NCBI GenBank assembly: GCA_023091665.1
Contig: JALJCQ010000022.1
Coordinates: 434,001 to 498,000 of the forward strand
Reading direction: 5' to 3'
From: Pythium myriotylum
Lineage: Eukaryota; Oomycota; Peronosporomycetes; Pythiales; Pythiaceae
DNA: 64,000 nucleotides
Shown here: piece by piece, positions 39,891-51,563 of the stretch
Layout: each line of letters starts with the position of its first letter
Numbering within the stretch: position 1 is the stretch's first letter
Notes under the pieces: generated by a model
Databases searched by the model: none
Told to the model about the DNA's origin: nothing
The model's input: the letters and a program-made list of their open reading frames with translations, nothing else
Made by a program: the position numbers and the translations under genes

Positions 39891-42002
39891 ATGACGACCA
39901 CGCCTCCGACCGACCTCGTGAACGTGAACGTGGGCGTGCTGGGCCACGTCGACAGCGGCAAGACGCACCTCGTGCGCGTGCTCAGCACGCTTCTGTCCAC
40001 GGCGGCGCTCGACAAGCACCCGCAGAGCCAGCAGCGCGGCATGACGCTCGACCTCGGCTTCTCGGCCTTTCGATTGCCGCGGGTCCCGAACGGTCCCGAA
40101 TTGCAGATCACTCTCGTCGATTGTCCGGGACATGCGTCCCTCTTTAAGACTATTCTTGGTGGGGTCCACATCATTGATGCGGTTTTGCTAGTCGTCGACA
40201 TCCAGAAAGGCCTCCAGCCGCAGACCATCGAGTGTCTATTGCTCGCGGAGCTCGCTGTGTCGGCTCAGATCGTTGTCGCGCTGAACAAGATCGACTTGGT
40301 GCCTGAGTCGGAGCGGAAGACTCGGATCTCGCGGGTTCAGCGGGAAATTCGAGCATTCCTCGGTCGGAACTTCAAGACACTCGATGCTGAGACCGTGCCA
40401 ATCGTTCCCGTCGCTGCAGCACCCATGGCGACGGAGGGTGAAGAGCCAAGCACGGCTTTTGGGATCGCAGACCTCGTGGAAACGATTCGAGCGGTGCTTC
40501 CGGTGCCCAAACGAGATGGATCTGGTCCGTTGTGCTTTGCAATCGACCATTGCTTCGCGATCCAAGGAAACGGCACGATCCTCACCGGCACGGTTCTGTC
40601 TGGTAGCGTGGCGCTTGGTGACGAGATCGAACTGCCAGGACTCCAGCTGGTCAAGAAGGTCAAGTCAATGCAGATGTTCAAGCGAAGCGTGGAGGAAGCG
40701 ACACAGGGTGACCGTGTTGCTATGCGAGTCAACGGCCTCGACGCCTCGCTCGTCGAGCGGGGCATGGCCATCACTCCAAAAAGCCTGCCATTCGTCGAGC
40801 AACTCGTCATCCGCGTGAACCAGATCCCGTTCTTCGAAGGGAAGTGCAAGAGTGGTGGCAAGATCCACGTCACGATCGGCCACACGACGGTTCTGGCGGT
40901 CGTGACTTTCTTTTCATCGCATGATGGCGAGGACTCTCATCCATTTCAGCCCTCTACAGTGTATCTTGCCGTCAGTGAGGTCGAGAGTTTGCCGAAGGAC
41001 AAGACTGAAGTCAGCACAGAGCAACCGTTCCGTGGATTTGCACTATTGCAGTTTGAGCAGCCAGTAATCTGCCCGCCTAAAGCTGTTGTTGTCTGCTCAC
41101 GATTCGATCTTGATCCAAAGAAGTTCCATTGTCGACTCGCGTACTACGGAAATATCGAGGCTGTAGTTTGGGATGACGAAGACGCAACCGGTGCAAATGG
41201 CTCTCTTGTGGCTGCTCAAACGATGCGCTTGGGCGAGCTTAGAATCGGTTCTATCAAAGAACGTAGTGGGGTCGTCGACAAGGCCGTTAAGAAAGCCGAG
41301 TCGGTGTCTGAGGTGATCGCACGGGATATGTTCGCGAGAGATGTCGACTGGGATGTGTATACAGGAAAGACGGTTCTCTTCGAACAATCGAAGAGACTTG
41401 GAAGAGTTTTGGGGCCGTTCGGAAAGAGTGGCAAATTCCGCGTTGAACTGATTTCCACAGCAAACCCACGCGATCCCATTCCAGGAGAAAAATTGGTGCT
41501 GCGATTCATCAAACTGGTAACACTTCGCCCTTTGAAGCGTCCAACATCGAAGGGAAACAGCAAAAAGGAAGGGAACCCGGATGGGAAGATACGGAAAGGA
41601 ACGAACAATCTGCTTCAGGACTTGCGCATCTTGTATCAGGAGGCTTTCGAGAACACTCTCGCTAACACAGTCACTGAAAACAATGGGGCTGTAAGCTCAG
41701 AGCCACTACCTTCAGCGCCAAGTCCTCATGTGGCGCCATCAGGACGCATCGAGCGCTTGAAAGGCGACACAACGGCGGATGGCCGCAATCCATTCGTGAT
41801 AGTCAGCGGTTTGTTTGAGGATGAAGCGTCGGCAAATGCAGCAAGCGGTCGTCCGGTGCGTTGCTTACTGAGTAAGCAGGCGGGAATTGCCGAGATTGGT
41901 CAGATCGAAAAACCATTTGGGAAGGCAGGTAAAGTGAGGGTCATATTCTCCGATCTCGGCGGCACACTAGGGCAGGTTGGAGATGTCGTCGAATTGTTGT
42001 GA
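39891..42002 (+). CDS. EEFSEC: Selenocysteine-specific elongation factor eEFSec
   Basis: Single exon, 703 residues. The GTPase domain has VGVLGHVDSGKTHLVRVL (G1), RGMTLDLGFSAFRLP (the family-specific G2 region), DCPGHASLFKTILGG (G3) and ALNKIDLVPE (G4). These are the signatures that separate SelB/eEFSec from EF-Tu and eEF1A. Domains 2-3 follow (GNGTILTGTVLSGSVALGDE, KSMQMFKRSVEEATQGDRVA), then a longer C-terminal domain with GKSGKFRVELISTANPRDPI and a final FGKAGKVRVIFSDLGG. eEFSec delivers Sec-tRNA to UGA codons with SBP2 and a SECIS element. The species therefore probably makes selenoproteins, so UGA may be sense in some of its genes. Length is above the human protein because of an inserted Ser/Lys-rich linker. 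Confidence 0.95.
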   Translation: MTTTPPTDLVNVNVGVLGHVDSGKTHLVRVLSTLLSTAALDKHPQSQQRGMTLDLGFSAFRLPRVPNGPELQITLVDCPGHASLFKTILGGVHIIDAVLLVVDIQKGLQPQTIECLLLAELAVSAQIVVALNKIDLVPESERKTRISRVQREIRAFLGRNFKTLDAETVPIVPVAAAPMATEGEEPSTAFGIADLVETIRAVLPVPKRDGSGPLCFAIDHCFAIQGNGTILTGTVLSGSVALGDEIELPGLQLVKKVKSMQMFKRSVEEATQGDRVAMRVNGLDASLVERGMAITPKSLPFVEQLVIRVNQIPFFEGKCKSGGKIHVTIGHTTVLAVVTFFSSHDGEDSHPFQPSTVYLAVSEVESLPKDKTEVSTEQPFRGFALLQFEQPVICPPKAVVVCSRFDLDPKKFHCRLAYYGNIEAVVWDDEDATGANGSLVAAQTMRLGELRIGSIKERSGVVDKAVKKAESVSEVIARDMFARDVDWDVYTGKTVLFEQSKRLGRVLGPFGKSGKFRVELISTANPRDPIPGEKLVLRFIKLVTLRPLKRPTSKGNSKKEGNPDGKIRKGTNNLLQDLRILYQEAFENTLANTVTENNGAVSSEPLPSAPSPHVAPSGRIERLKGDTTADGRNPFVIVSGLFEDEASANAASGRPVRCLLSKQAGIAEIGQIEKPFGKAGKVRVIFSDLGGTLGQVGDVVELL

Positions 42003-42069
42003 TCGCCTACTCAACCTTATCCAGCCGAATCGGATACTCCCAATCGAATGAAAGGTCGCAGTTACCATC

Positions 42070-45000
42070 ATGATCCGTCGAGTCCTGTCTTGTATCGGGC
42101 TATGGATTGCTTGGGGTGCTGGCATACGTGGAACTACCGTGAGCCGGCGACCATGCACAGTTGAGGGCTTCTACGACGCTGGTGCGAGCACGCAGCGTCC
42201 GTGTCCTGGCGCGTTGCCGTGCACGCCTGGGTTCTATTGCACGTACGTTTGGGAATTTGTGAACCAAGAATGGAGTGCTCTAAAAGTTTCGCTCATTTAA
42301 AGGAGAGGACGTCGATATCCGTGCCCAGAAGGGAGCTACGGCGCTGAGCCCGGGCTTCTAACAAGCGATTGTTCCGGCCCATGTCCAGCCGGATTTTTCT
42401 GCCCACTTGGAACAGCACAACCGTTGGAATGTGGAGACGCCAACCAATATTGTCCAGTGGGCTCGACTCAGCCTAGACTGGTGCCACAAGGTTATTATTC
42501 CGTTGGGACCTCGTCCAGTCGTCGCGATCGAGTTGTCGTCTGTGAGCCGGGCTTTTACTGTTCGAGTGGAAGTAAATATCCATGCCCAGCTGGAGTCTAC
42601 GGCAAGACTCCTCGCCTCTCAGCTGGAGGATGCACAGCGCCGTGTCCTGCAGGTCACTATTGTCCGGCTGGAACCATTTCCCCCATCCCATGTCCTCCAG
42701 GAACATACGGGGCCAACTTGGGAGCTACGGACGAGATGTGTTCGGGTCTCTGCCGCGAAGGTTACTACTGTCCCAAGGGATCTATCTCACCCACAACTCA
42801 TCTGTGTGGAACTGGCGTGTACTGTCCTCGAGGCAGTGCCTCCCCACAACAACCCGAGCCTGGAGAATACGTTTTCAACGGCGACTCGAAACTTGCAGAA
42901 CGTGCGATTGATTGCCCGATTGGATCGTTTTGCACAGGTGTGGATGGATCGGCAGTCCTTTGTCCTCCAGGAACTTACGGAGATCGCCGGGGACTCACCA
43001 ACTCAGCCTGCAGTGGGCTTTGCGCGCCTGGCTATTACTGCCCGCGAGGGAGCACAAGTGCAACGGCAGTGGAGTGCGGAGGTGCTAATGTGTACTGCCC
43101 AAAGGGGGTAGGGAAGCCTGTTCCTGTTTCCATCGGGTACTATTCTATCGGCAAGATGTCGATTCAGGGTCATGACCAAGATCCTGCGGACTCAACAACG
43201 CGATCAGCCCAGCGCAAGTGTGAGCCGGGTAACTACTGTGCTGGAGGTGTGAGGACGGCTTGTCCTGGAGGTACTTTCGGGTCGAGCTCGGGTCTGACAG
43301 GGCCACAATGTAGCGGTCTTTGTCAGTCTGGGTACTACTGTCCGACACGAAGCATCGCTGCGACCGTGCACCAGTGTGGCTCGAGCAATTTCTATTGCCC
43401 CGAAGGATCCGCCTCGCCGACTCGCGTGGACAAAGGTTTCTGCTCTGTTGGTGGAGGGCCTGGACCGACAACGAACTTTGCTGAGCGCCAGGCAGGTCCA
43501 GGAGAATTTGCTTTCCTCGGATCGTGTTACCCGTGCCCCGCGGGAACGTATGGGTCTGCTTTCGGTGAGACGAATCCTAGTTGCTCTGGTGAGTGCCTTC
43601 CTGGGTACTACTGCCCACCAGGAAGCTCACAACCTACGGAAAGAGAGTGCGGCAATACGAGCGTCTACTGTCCGACGGGTGCCAAACAGCCACTTCGGGT
43701 GAACACGGGATTCTATACCTCTGTCGACACAGCCGAGTCGTGTCCTCCGGGAAGGTATCGCGACTATACGACGACAAGCTCGCTTTTCGTTTATCCTCTG
43801 ACGGGAAGAAGTCCCTTGACTGTGAACTACGGTGACACGCTGTATCCGCTGGCACAGTGTATGCTGTGCCCTGATGGCACGTTCAAGCAGAGCTATGGAG
43901 ACGACGTGTCACTGTGTGCTCCTTGTCCGACGCTTGTTGCTACGAGTTCGACCGATCGACGCACATGCGAGTGTTTCCGTCTTCCTGGTGGCGCTTCTTT
44001 TGACACTTCCCAGTGGAAGCTGCATTTCACCGGTTCGTCTTGCGACCTCAAGACTCTCAGTTGGGTAGACGCAGCACCAATCGAGGCTCGAGACAGCGTA
44101 TTCACTCGATTCTCTCAGTTTCCGTGCGAACGAGGCTTCTACTGTGTGGATGGCGTCCGCCGACCGTGTCCCGCAGGCTACTATGGAGACGAGCCCCTTG
44201 AGACCCGTCTACTTTGCAGTGGTAAGTGTTCGCCAGGTTTTTTCTGCCCCCTCGCGAGTACCAACAGCACAGCACGACCATGCGGGGATGGCAGTCTATA
44301 TTGCCCAGTTGGCAGTGGAGTTCCACGGCCTGTAACACCAGGTTACTACACGATTCGCTCCGCGCCGTCTAATGCGATTGGGTACGTTTCGATCAACGCA
44401 ACTGCGAATGCTCGCATCCGCGATGCGCAACAACAGTGTGAGCAAGGTTACTACTGCATCATGGGACTCAAGTTCATTTGTCCTGGCGGAAGGTACGGGG
44501 ACCAACTTGGCGAGACATCGCCTCTGTGTTCTGGCCCGTGTAAACGTGGTTTTTATTGTCCGCCCGGCAGCACGACAGCCACACAGCACACGTGTGGAGG
44601 GGATCAGTGGGTCTGTCGCACTGGGTCGCCTGCTCCGATTAGAATTCCTTCAGGATACTACTCGATTGGCGATGGCCGACTGAGCAACACCACCCGGTTT
44701 CATCAACAGCCATGCGAACCCGGCTTTTACTGTTCTGGCGGCGTCAAATACCAGTGCCCTGCGGGGACGTACGGGGCGACGTCTGCACTGGCGACTCCCG
44801 AGTGTTCCGGACGCTGCAGCGCGGGGTACTACTGTCCATCGTATCCGTACGCGCCGAGCACCAGTGCGACCCAGTTCGAATGCGGAAACTCAACGGTATA
44901 CTGTCCCGAGGGCACAGGCAACTTTCCTCGGCTCGTTGGAAGCGGAAACTACAGTATTGGCGCCGGAGACGGGACCGGGGACGCGAGGAACACGACTCGT

Positions 45001-45324
45001 GTGGACCAGCAAAGATGTCCACGAGGATCATATTGCCGTGGCGGAATCCGCATTCGGTGCCCGGAAGGAACCTACGGAGACCGTGAAGGTCTCACCAGCA
45101 CACAGTGCTCCGGGTGGTGCCCGGCAGCGTACTTCTGCCCACCTGAGACGGCTGACTACCGAGCGAATCCGTGCGTGAAAGGCTCGTACGCGACCGCAGG
45201 AAGTGCCTACTGCATGCCATGTGGAGTAAGAGGAAAGCCACCGACCCAAGAGCCCGCAGGATTCCACCTGGTGGACCGGAGCCGACCGTGCGTTGACAAA
45301 CGCGAATGTTGCTTTTTCGGTTGA
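42070..45324 (+). CDS. Secreted GCC2/GCC3-repeat cysteine-rich protein
   Basis: Two exons (42070-42242, 42303-45324) give 1064 residues. The first exon ends in a signal-like hydrophobic start (MIRRVLSCIGLWIAWGAG) and GALPCTPGFYC. Exon 2 continues with about ten Cys-rich modules of the form C-P-x-G-x-YG-x(8-10)-CSG-x-C-x-x-G-YYCP-x-GS, spaced by stretches such as CGNTSVYCPTGAKQP. These are the GCC2/GCC3 (TNFR-like, ephrin-receptor-like) repeats that many protists and oomycetes carry in adhesion or surface proteins. A few modules are degenerate. There is no membrane helix at the end (CVDKRECCFFG), so it is probably secreted or wall-bound. Its role is unknown. Disulfide content is high; about one residue in ten is Cys. 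Confidence 0.87.
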
Positions 45325-45768
45325 TGCAGGTTTCTATCTTGGCAGATGACTGGATAAAACAAATCCGCTGAATTTTTTGAACCAATCATAGGGTTATCAT
45401 TTCTATTTTATATCGAATCAGTGACGATCTGGTTTTCTCATCCCAACCCCCACGTGGTTCAATCAATCCTCCACATTGTCCATTTCGACGAGTTTCCGTC
45501 ACAAACGTCGCTTATCATGCCAATTTGCACCAATTCGCTTTACTCAGGTCGTCGAAATTGCGAATGTACTGTTGGAGCACGACAATTTCCTTCGTCGAAA
45601 CGAGGCCATCGAAGATGATTTGGAACGTCCAAGAACTCCCACTACGTCGCCGACGTGGTCATGCCGCTGACAATGTGAGTTGGTAGACAAGTTGGTAGCC
45701 AAACAAAACCGAACAACGAGCCTTACTTTGAACTCTGCTTTGGGACGCAATTCGCACCATAGTACTAT
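45325..45768. other. Intergenic gap between convergent genes
   Basis: Convergent 3' flanks of the GCC2/GCC3 gene and the LRR-like gene. Short open frames without domains; no RNA gene seen. Confidence 0.5.
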
Positions 45769-47840
45769 CTAGAGGACTACAGGCTCTATGTTCGTGAATA
45801 TCAAATGTCTCGACCCATACATGCCTCTTGCAAAAACGAGATGGCTTTCCTTCACCCATCTCACAACCACGAAACGTTTTCGGTAAGGAGCGCAACAACG
45901 CAGAATTGTACCGACAACCAGACTGTCAAAGTGGTGTACGGACAGACTCTTCGACTCCGGAAGTACACTGAGGAATGCCAGTTTCGCCCGGCGAGGGATT
46001 GGGACGCAAAGGGTGGAGCGGTCGTATGGTCGCAAGGTGTCTGCAATTCTTGCAACACTTTCGTTTGTCTGCTGAAACAGCATTAGCTCCAAGCATTCCA
46101 GTTCACGGTTGTGAGTCAGCATGTGGTCAACTCGACAGAGGTATGCTCCGTCTTGATCTTCAGGAAAATTGATCTTTAACTCTCGAAGCAAGCTCGTAGC
46201 ATGCGATTCAGAATCGCTTAACTCTTCTATCAACGACAGTGTACCCACGTCGAACACTTCAACAGACAACACCCGAAGACTACAATAACCGCTGCGGTAG
46301 CCATCAACAAAGACTTGCAAAGACGCGACGTCGGTGCGACCGAGCTGAAAGCACTTCAGCTTTGGGAATTTGAGGAGTATCTCACGCACAATATCGTCTG
46401 TAAGGTTGACACCTTTGACTACTTGCAAATCGAGAGAAGAGAGACCGCAAGCAGAAAAGCATGCAATCAGCCACGCGATAACAGCTGGGAGACATGTTGG
46501 TGTATCTATCCGGACGGTCCCAACTGATTTGAGCACTCTACCAACGCTTGCTTCGCCTCTTCTTCTCGAATTTCCGTCATAGTCCCCACCGGGACTTGCT
46601 TCCAGTTATTGTCGGGCATTTGCACCAAAGCATCTGTTGCACCGAGAAGAACAGGGAGCTCCAGGCTTTCAGATATTCCATTTTCAGTCATCATTTGCTC
46701 TCCAATACGGGTTCTGGGATCGAATTTGCCAAAATAGAGCGTATTACTCAGCGGCTTGGTTCGCGAGAAACCTGACGCAAAAACGGCGAGTTTTTCGCCC
46801 CATAAAGTTGGCAAGCGGAAATAGAGCCGTTGGGACGGGATTCGGATACACGCTCGGTGGATGACACTGTTGAAGAGTTTCCAATCGAAGCGAAGATTAA
46901 CTGCGTCGAGTCGCACAGCCATAAATCCTGGAGCATTTCGGTCCAGTAATGCCGAGTTGGCAAGACACGGAAGCGTGCCATTGCGAGCTATGCAAATCTC
47001 AAGCTTTTGCGACAACTCGGGGACTTGAAGCACCGCGAGAGCCCTTGATACCAACCTCGTCCTCGTTCCAGTAATCACGACGAAAGAGCTAACATTTACT
47101 GAAAGTTGTCGGAGACGACTCAGACACTTGATGACAGTGCTAGTGATCTCTTTGGCACTGAGGTGTACACTAGCAAGTTGTAAAGTAGGGGGAGTCGATC
47201 GGGTCAGAATTTGCTCCAGTGTCTCCACGAACTCTTCCAAATGGGCTTCGGTCATCAGAGTCGCACGAAGTGACACACGAGCGCGGCCATTACATCCTCT
47301 GGCCAACCCGAGCGGATCCAGCTTCTCTATCTTCTGCATGTCCCTCAGGAATCGGGGATCTTCCTCGGATTCGAAGATTGTCTTCACATATGTAAGCCAC
47401 ACACAGAATGCTACTCCCTCGCCTCTCCAACAGCGGCTGTCGATTTCAAACATTGGAACGAGGTCTTCATCTCGGAATACGCGTGGTTCAAAGTAGTGAT
47501 CTTCTCTACGGCTCCCTGAAGCATCCGAAAACGCCGACCATAACTGTGGGGAAATCAACAATGCGCGACTTGCGAGCCCAATCGCCGCACGTAGGGCCAC
47601 GAGTTCCTCTCGTGTCAGGACACTCGTGGCTAGCCACTCTTGAAAGTCATGATTTTCTTCGATCTCGGGTGGATCAACTTGTGGTACAGTGGCTGGGAAG
47701 CTGAGATTGATACACTCGACGCATGAAACAAATGATGGAGCACCTCCAAAGCTGTGAACCTTGGGAATTGGTCGAACAGAAGCGTATGGGCGCAAAATGT
47801 CCATCCACGGACTCATGAAATCCCACGGAGTCGTCTCCAT
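45769..47840 (-). pseudogene. LRR-like protein split by a frame change
   Basis: Two minus-strand frames overlap by 31 bases and look like one protein. The first starts at METTPWDFMSPWMDILRPYA (ATG 47840) and ends around EEEAKQALVECSNQLGPSG. The second reads on as VGTVRIDTPTCLPAVIAWLI and SACGLSSLDLQVVKGVNLTD, ending near 45769. Both carry the same kind of leucine-rich units (LKCFQLGRTDVASLQVF, SLRVLSVEVFDVG, LRQLSVNVSSF). The frame change lies between about 46505 and 46536, with no good intron ends there. A one-base indel, sequencing error or recent mutation would explain it. Joined, it would be about 690 residues of an oomycete LRR family without a known role. I mark it as broken but would recheck the reads first. 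Confidence 0.55.
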
Positions 47841-48379
47841 GGTGGCAATCACAGTTCTGAGAGAGTGGAGAGAAATTCTCTTCCAAATCTAGCCCAGCCT
47901 ATACTTTATCAGCGGGATCGAGGAGCTTTCCGCACTGAGATTGATGGGTGGAGGGTGACCCGACGCCGTGGACTCGGGTTTTCCAAATTGACCCCGAGTT
48001 GCATTCCGACAGTCAAACGTTAGCCCGAGTCTCTCAGACCGAAGGTGCTGATATTCATGATACTAGCAATCATGCCAGCCTTATCCAATGGCAATGTGCC
48101 CACCCCGTGGAATGATGTTGCTCGTACCTGTACGGCAGGCCATCCGCTCAAAGAAAAGCTTGCACTTCTGAGCGTAACTTCAGCGGTCTCAGCAGTGTCA
48201 AGTCGGCGCTAATCTTGCGCCTCGATTCACAACGCGTGAGCGCTTCGTTGTTCTCGCGGCTATTGGAGGCTGCGTGACTGGCCTCGGATGAGTGGCAAGC
48301 ACAGCACTGAGTAGCATGGCTCACTACTAGTTTGATTGACAACAATTTACACTGACAGACTCGCGTAATTGGCTGCGGT
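47841..48379. other. Intergenic gap
   Basis: About 540 bases between two minus-strand genes, the promoter side of the LRR-like gene and the 3' end of the NCS1 transporter. No supported gene. Confidence 0.5.
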
Positions 48380-49980
48380 CTACCGCTGGAAGTGCTTGAG
48401 CTCAATTGGACGTGCGATCAGGTAGGCCACGAGGGCGAAACCCCAAGCAAGGTAGATGCCGACATCGCCACCGAATGGTGGAAGGCCAGCGTGGATAGCG
48501 ACCTTGCCGACGTACCACGTCTGGCTCATACCGAGCACCGCACCAACGAGGCCACACGCGAACGAGAAGATGGCGGCGAGACCCAACGGAAGCTTGTCAG
48601 GCTTGTCGTGGTCATCGACGTTGTAGCCGCCGAAACCCTTGCGGAACACGAAGTGTTCCGTGAGTGCAACCGCCGAGTACGAGGAAAGCCAGTCTGTACA
48701 ATCAACAACCGTAAGTAAAATGCTCATGGGTCCTCAAGGTCAACAAGTATCAGCAACTTACAGCCAATGAGGTTCATGAAGTTCTCGAGCACGGTCTCGA
48801 AGTGCTCGTAGCCAGGGATGGCGATACAGGCGTAGATGACCGAGCCCACGAGCGTCCAGATAGGACGCGGCACACGGCGGCTCCACGAACCGAAGACCTG
48901 GAGCGTGAGCGAAACCGAGTAGATGTTGGGGCAGTTGTTGGCGATAATCGAGAGCGCGAGGATGATAATGCAGAACTTGCCAAAGCCACTGAGCGGCGGA
49001 ACGAGCAGCGCAGCGAGCAGGCCACCCGAGCCCGAGGCCTGGTAGCCTTCAGCATAGCTCTTGTCCGTGGCGGTCTCATCGGTCGCTGTCATGGTCGCAA
49101 CACCCAGCAGCTGCGTGAAGAGCAGCGGCACGATGAGGCCGACGTAGGTGGCGATGAAGATCTTGACCTTGGACTGCGTCGGCGGCATGTACACAGTGTA
49201 GTCAGCCGCGTACGACGACCAGCCAATGGCGAAGCCAAAGATCGTGGCACCAAAGCTGAAGATGCTGCCCATCTCGGCCTTGCCCGTCGAGTTGGGGATG
49301 TCGATGTACGCGCCCGAGTGGACGAGCTCAATGAGCACGATGATGAAGACGATGCAGGCCGGGATCCACGACCAGAACTCGTACGCGTGGACGACCTTGT
49401 AACCGCAGAGCGTGACGAGGAACGTGCAGACGGTGATGATGATGATGCCGCACCAGCCGGGCACGTCGTTGTTGACGGCGTGAATGAGCTCGGCGCCGAC
49501 GATCGTGTTGATCGTGGACCAGCCCAAGCAAGCAATGACGTTGAAGACGGCGATGATCTTGACGCCGTGGTAGCCGAACCAGTAGCGCGACATGATCATC
49601 TGGCGCAGGCCGAAGTGGGCGCCGAAGCACGAGAAGAAGGCGACCGGGAGAATGCCCACGAGGTTAAAGAAGATGACGACGAGGAAGGCGTCGCCCGAGC
49701 CGAGGAAGAAGACCGACTTGCCGAGACAGCCGAGCGCGAACGAGCTGATGACCATGTTGGCCGCGAGCCACATGGTGCCGACGCTCGTGACGTTGGTGTC
49801 ATGGCGCTCGTCCTCCGGCACGCGCTCGATGCCTCGCTGCTCGATCGTGAAGAGCTCCTTGGCCTTCTGCTGCCACGTGCGGTCGTCGTGCGCGAGCGCG
49901 ACGGGCACGTCGCCGTCGAGCTTGGTGTACTCGCGCGTGGGCGTCTTGATGCCGTCGTCCAGAGGCGAGGCGGCCGACAT
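48380..49980 (-). CDS. NCS1-family nucleobase:cation symporter
   Basis: Two exons (49980-48762, 48693-48380) give 510 residues with about twelve hydrophobic helices. An N-terminal charged segment (EYTKLDGDVPVALAHDDRTW) leads into FTIEQRGIERVPEDERHDTN. Helix features typical of NCS1 carriers are seen: MWLAANMVISSFALGCLG, FFSCFGAHFGLRQMIMSRYW, CLGWSTINTIVGAELIHAVN, GSIFSFGATIFGFAIGWSSY (substrate-side helix) and IILALSIIANNCPNIYSVSL. NCS1 proteins import uracil, cytosine, allantoin, thiamine or related bases with H+ or Na+. The substrate here is not determined. The intron joins MNLIG to YWLSSYSAV. It lies 1.6 kb from a secreted 5'-nucleotidase on the same strand, hinting at nucleotide scavenging. 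Confidence 0.9.
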
Positions 49981-51563
49981 GGCGAGTGACGGAAACGAGG
50001 CGAGAGTGGTGGTGGCTGGTGAGGAGCTACGCGGGACTCGGCGAAACGCGGAATGCCGCCAGCCAGTCGAGCGGCGGCGGCGGGCGGCGGGCGGCGGGCG
50101 GTGCAGACCCGGCGGCGGCACCACCGGTCACGCTCGGTGTCTCTCTTCACCACCCATCGCGGTGCCGAGAAGTGCATACATCATCGCCAGCTGTGGTGCC
50201 GCATTGCTGATCCAGGCGGGTGGGTCCGCCTATCTCATCATGTACTAGATGGAGTTAGTTTGCTTGGAAACGAGTTAACAGCAGCAGCGTCAAATGGCGT
50301 CTTGGTGGAGATGGTGTAGTTCACGTAAAGAAGTACATTTCACGTTCTTGTTTGGGGGAGATGAGGCGTCGTCGACCGTGCGAGCGGTGTGTCAAACTGT
50401 CGTGTCGTGCAGAAGCGGAAAGTGCGTGGGCCAATGGCTCGCGCGGGACGACGCGTGACGCGGCCGACGCGGCTCGTGGTAATTTGTGGTCTGCTCGAAA
50501 AGAACCCCTCTCAACTAGGCGCCCGCCACGGTCTCAGAACGGAACTGCGTTGCAGCGCCCAACGCATCCCGCCGATACACTCGCATTCAGCGGAATCGCT
50601 GACGCCCTCGTGCGACTGCTGTGCGACTGCCGTCAAGCAGACGACTCGGTTGGTTTGGTCGACGGGAAGGATCCGGGGCTTCTGAGAATGGATGAACTCG
50701 ATGAGGTTTGTCGCTGGAAGAAGAGTGGCAGTAATCATGAAAGCATTGGCTCGAAATAATCAACGGATTTAGCCAATGAACGGATAGATCCAGCGCGGGT
50801 TCGAAAAAGAATGCGTGGCACGCGACGACGTGATGGGGATGGAGCTCCATCACGCTTCAGCTGGAGCTTTCGTTGTCTTCCGAATACAGTAACTGGAGCG
50901 TTCGGTTTGGATCAAGAAGCAAATGAGCGTGTCGGTGGAGTTGCTATCAGATCGAGCAAATCCCAGAGTGGATGCATTTGTCTCAAATCTTGTGCTTGAT
51001 CATTGACGTTGACGTCCTTGTTTGACTAGTGGATGAGACGGAACAAGGGCCAAGAGCATTTGTCACGTTCCCGACAGAATCTCGCCGAAGATACATCTTC
51101 GTAGCCTTAGATCGCTCGAAGCTCATACTCGATTAGTACGACAACGCCCGATCCGCATCTTGGAGACGAGGATCAACGACCCTGCAACTTCGCTGAGAAC
51201 GTCCTCGCTGACATCAGAGATCCTTGTCATCCTGAGTGCAGCAATAGAATCAAAGATGAGGCAGCCCCGTTGAAGCTGCATCGGCTCATAAAAGAGTGGA
51301 ACGATGATCCAGGGACTAGCCCGCTTTGTTTAACTTGTGCATGTTATCCTGACATCAGTGTGATCCTGCGATCCCTTTCGCGTGCGGCGAAAATCCTCTC
51401 AGAAAGGTCATGAGTGAATTTTATCCTTTTGCTGCGATGTCCCGCCAAGATCGCATGGCCCAACTTTCCTTGCGCCAATCTCCTGGCCCCTTCAACGTTC
51501 AAACCGCGTTCTGATAGTTCGAGATTTCAACTCTCTACAGAATGATTTCTATGATTTATAAGC
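49981..51563. other. Long intergenic gap
   Basis: About 1.6 kb without a convincing gene between the NCS1 transporter and the 5'-nucleotidase, both on the minus strand. Near 50050-50110 are GGC-rich repeats (GGCGGCGGGCGG type) close to the transporter start, probably leader sequence. Elsewhere, open frames on both strands lack domains. Confidence 0.5.

Noticed and set aside
48802..49989. Plus-strand open frame of 395 codons over the NCS1 transporter
   Set aside because: Asp/Arg/Glu-rich antisense of membrane helices, no domain; the minus strand is the real gene.
50352..50759. A 135-codon plus-strand frame in the 1.6-kb gap
   Set aside because: No domain, no signal and Arg/Ser-rich chance-like composition.
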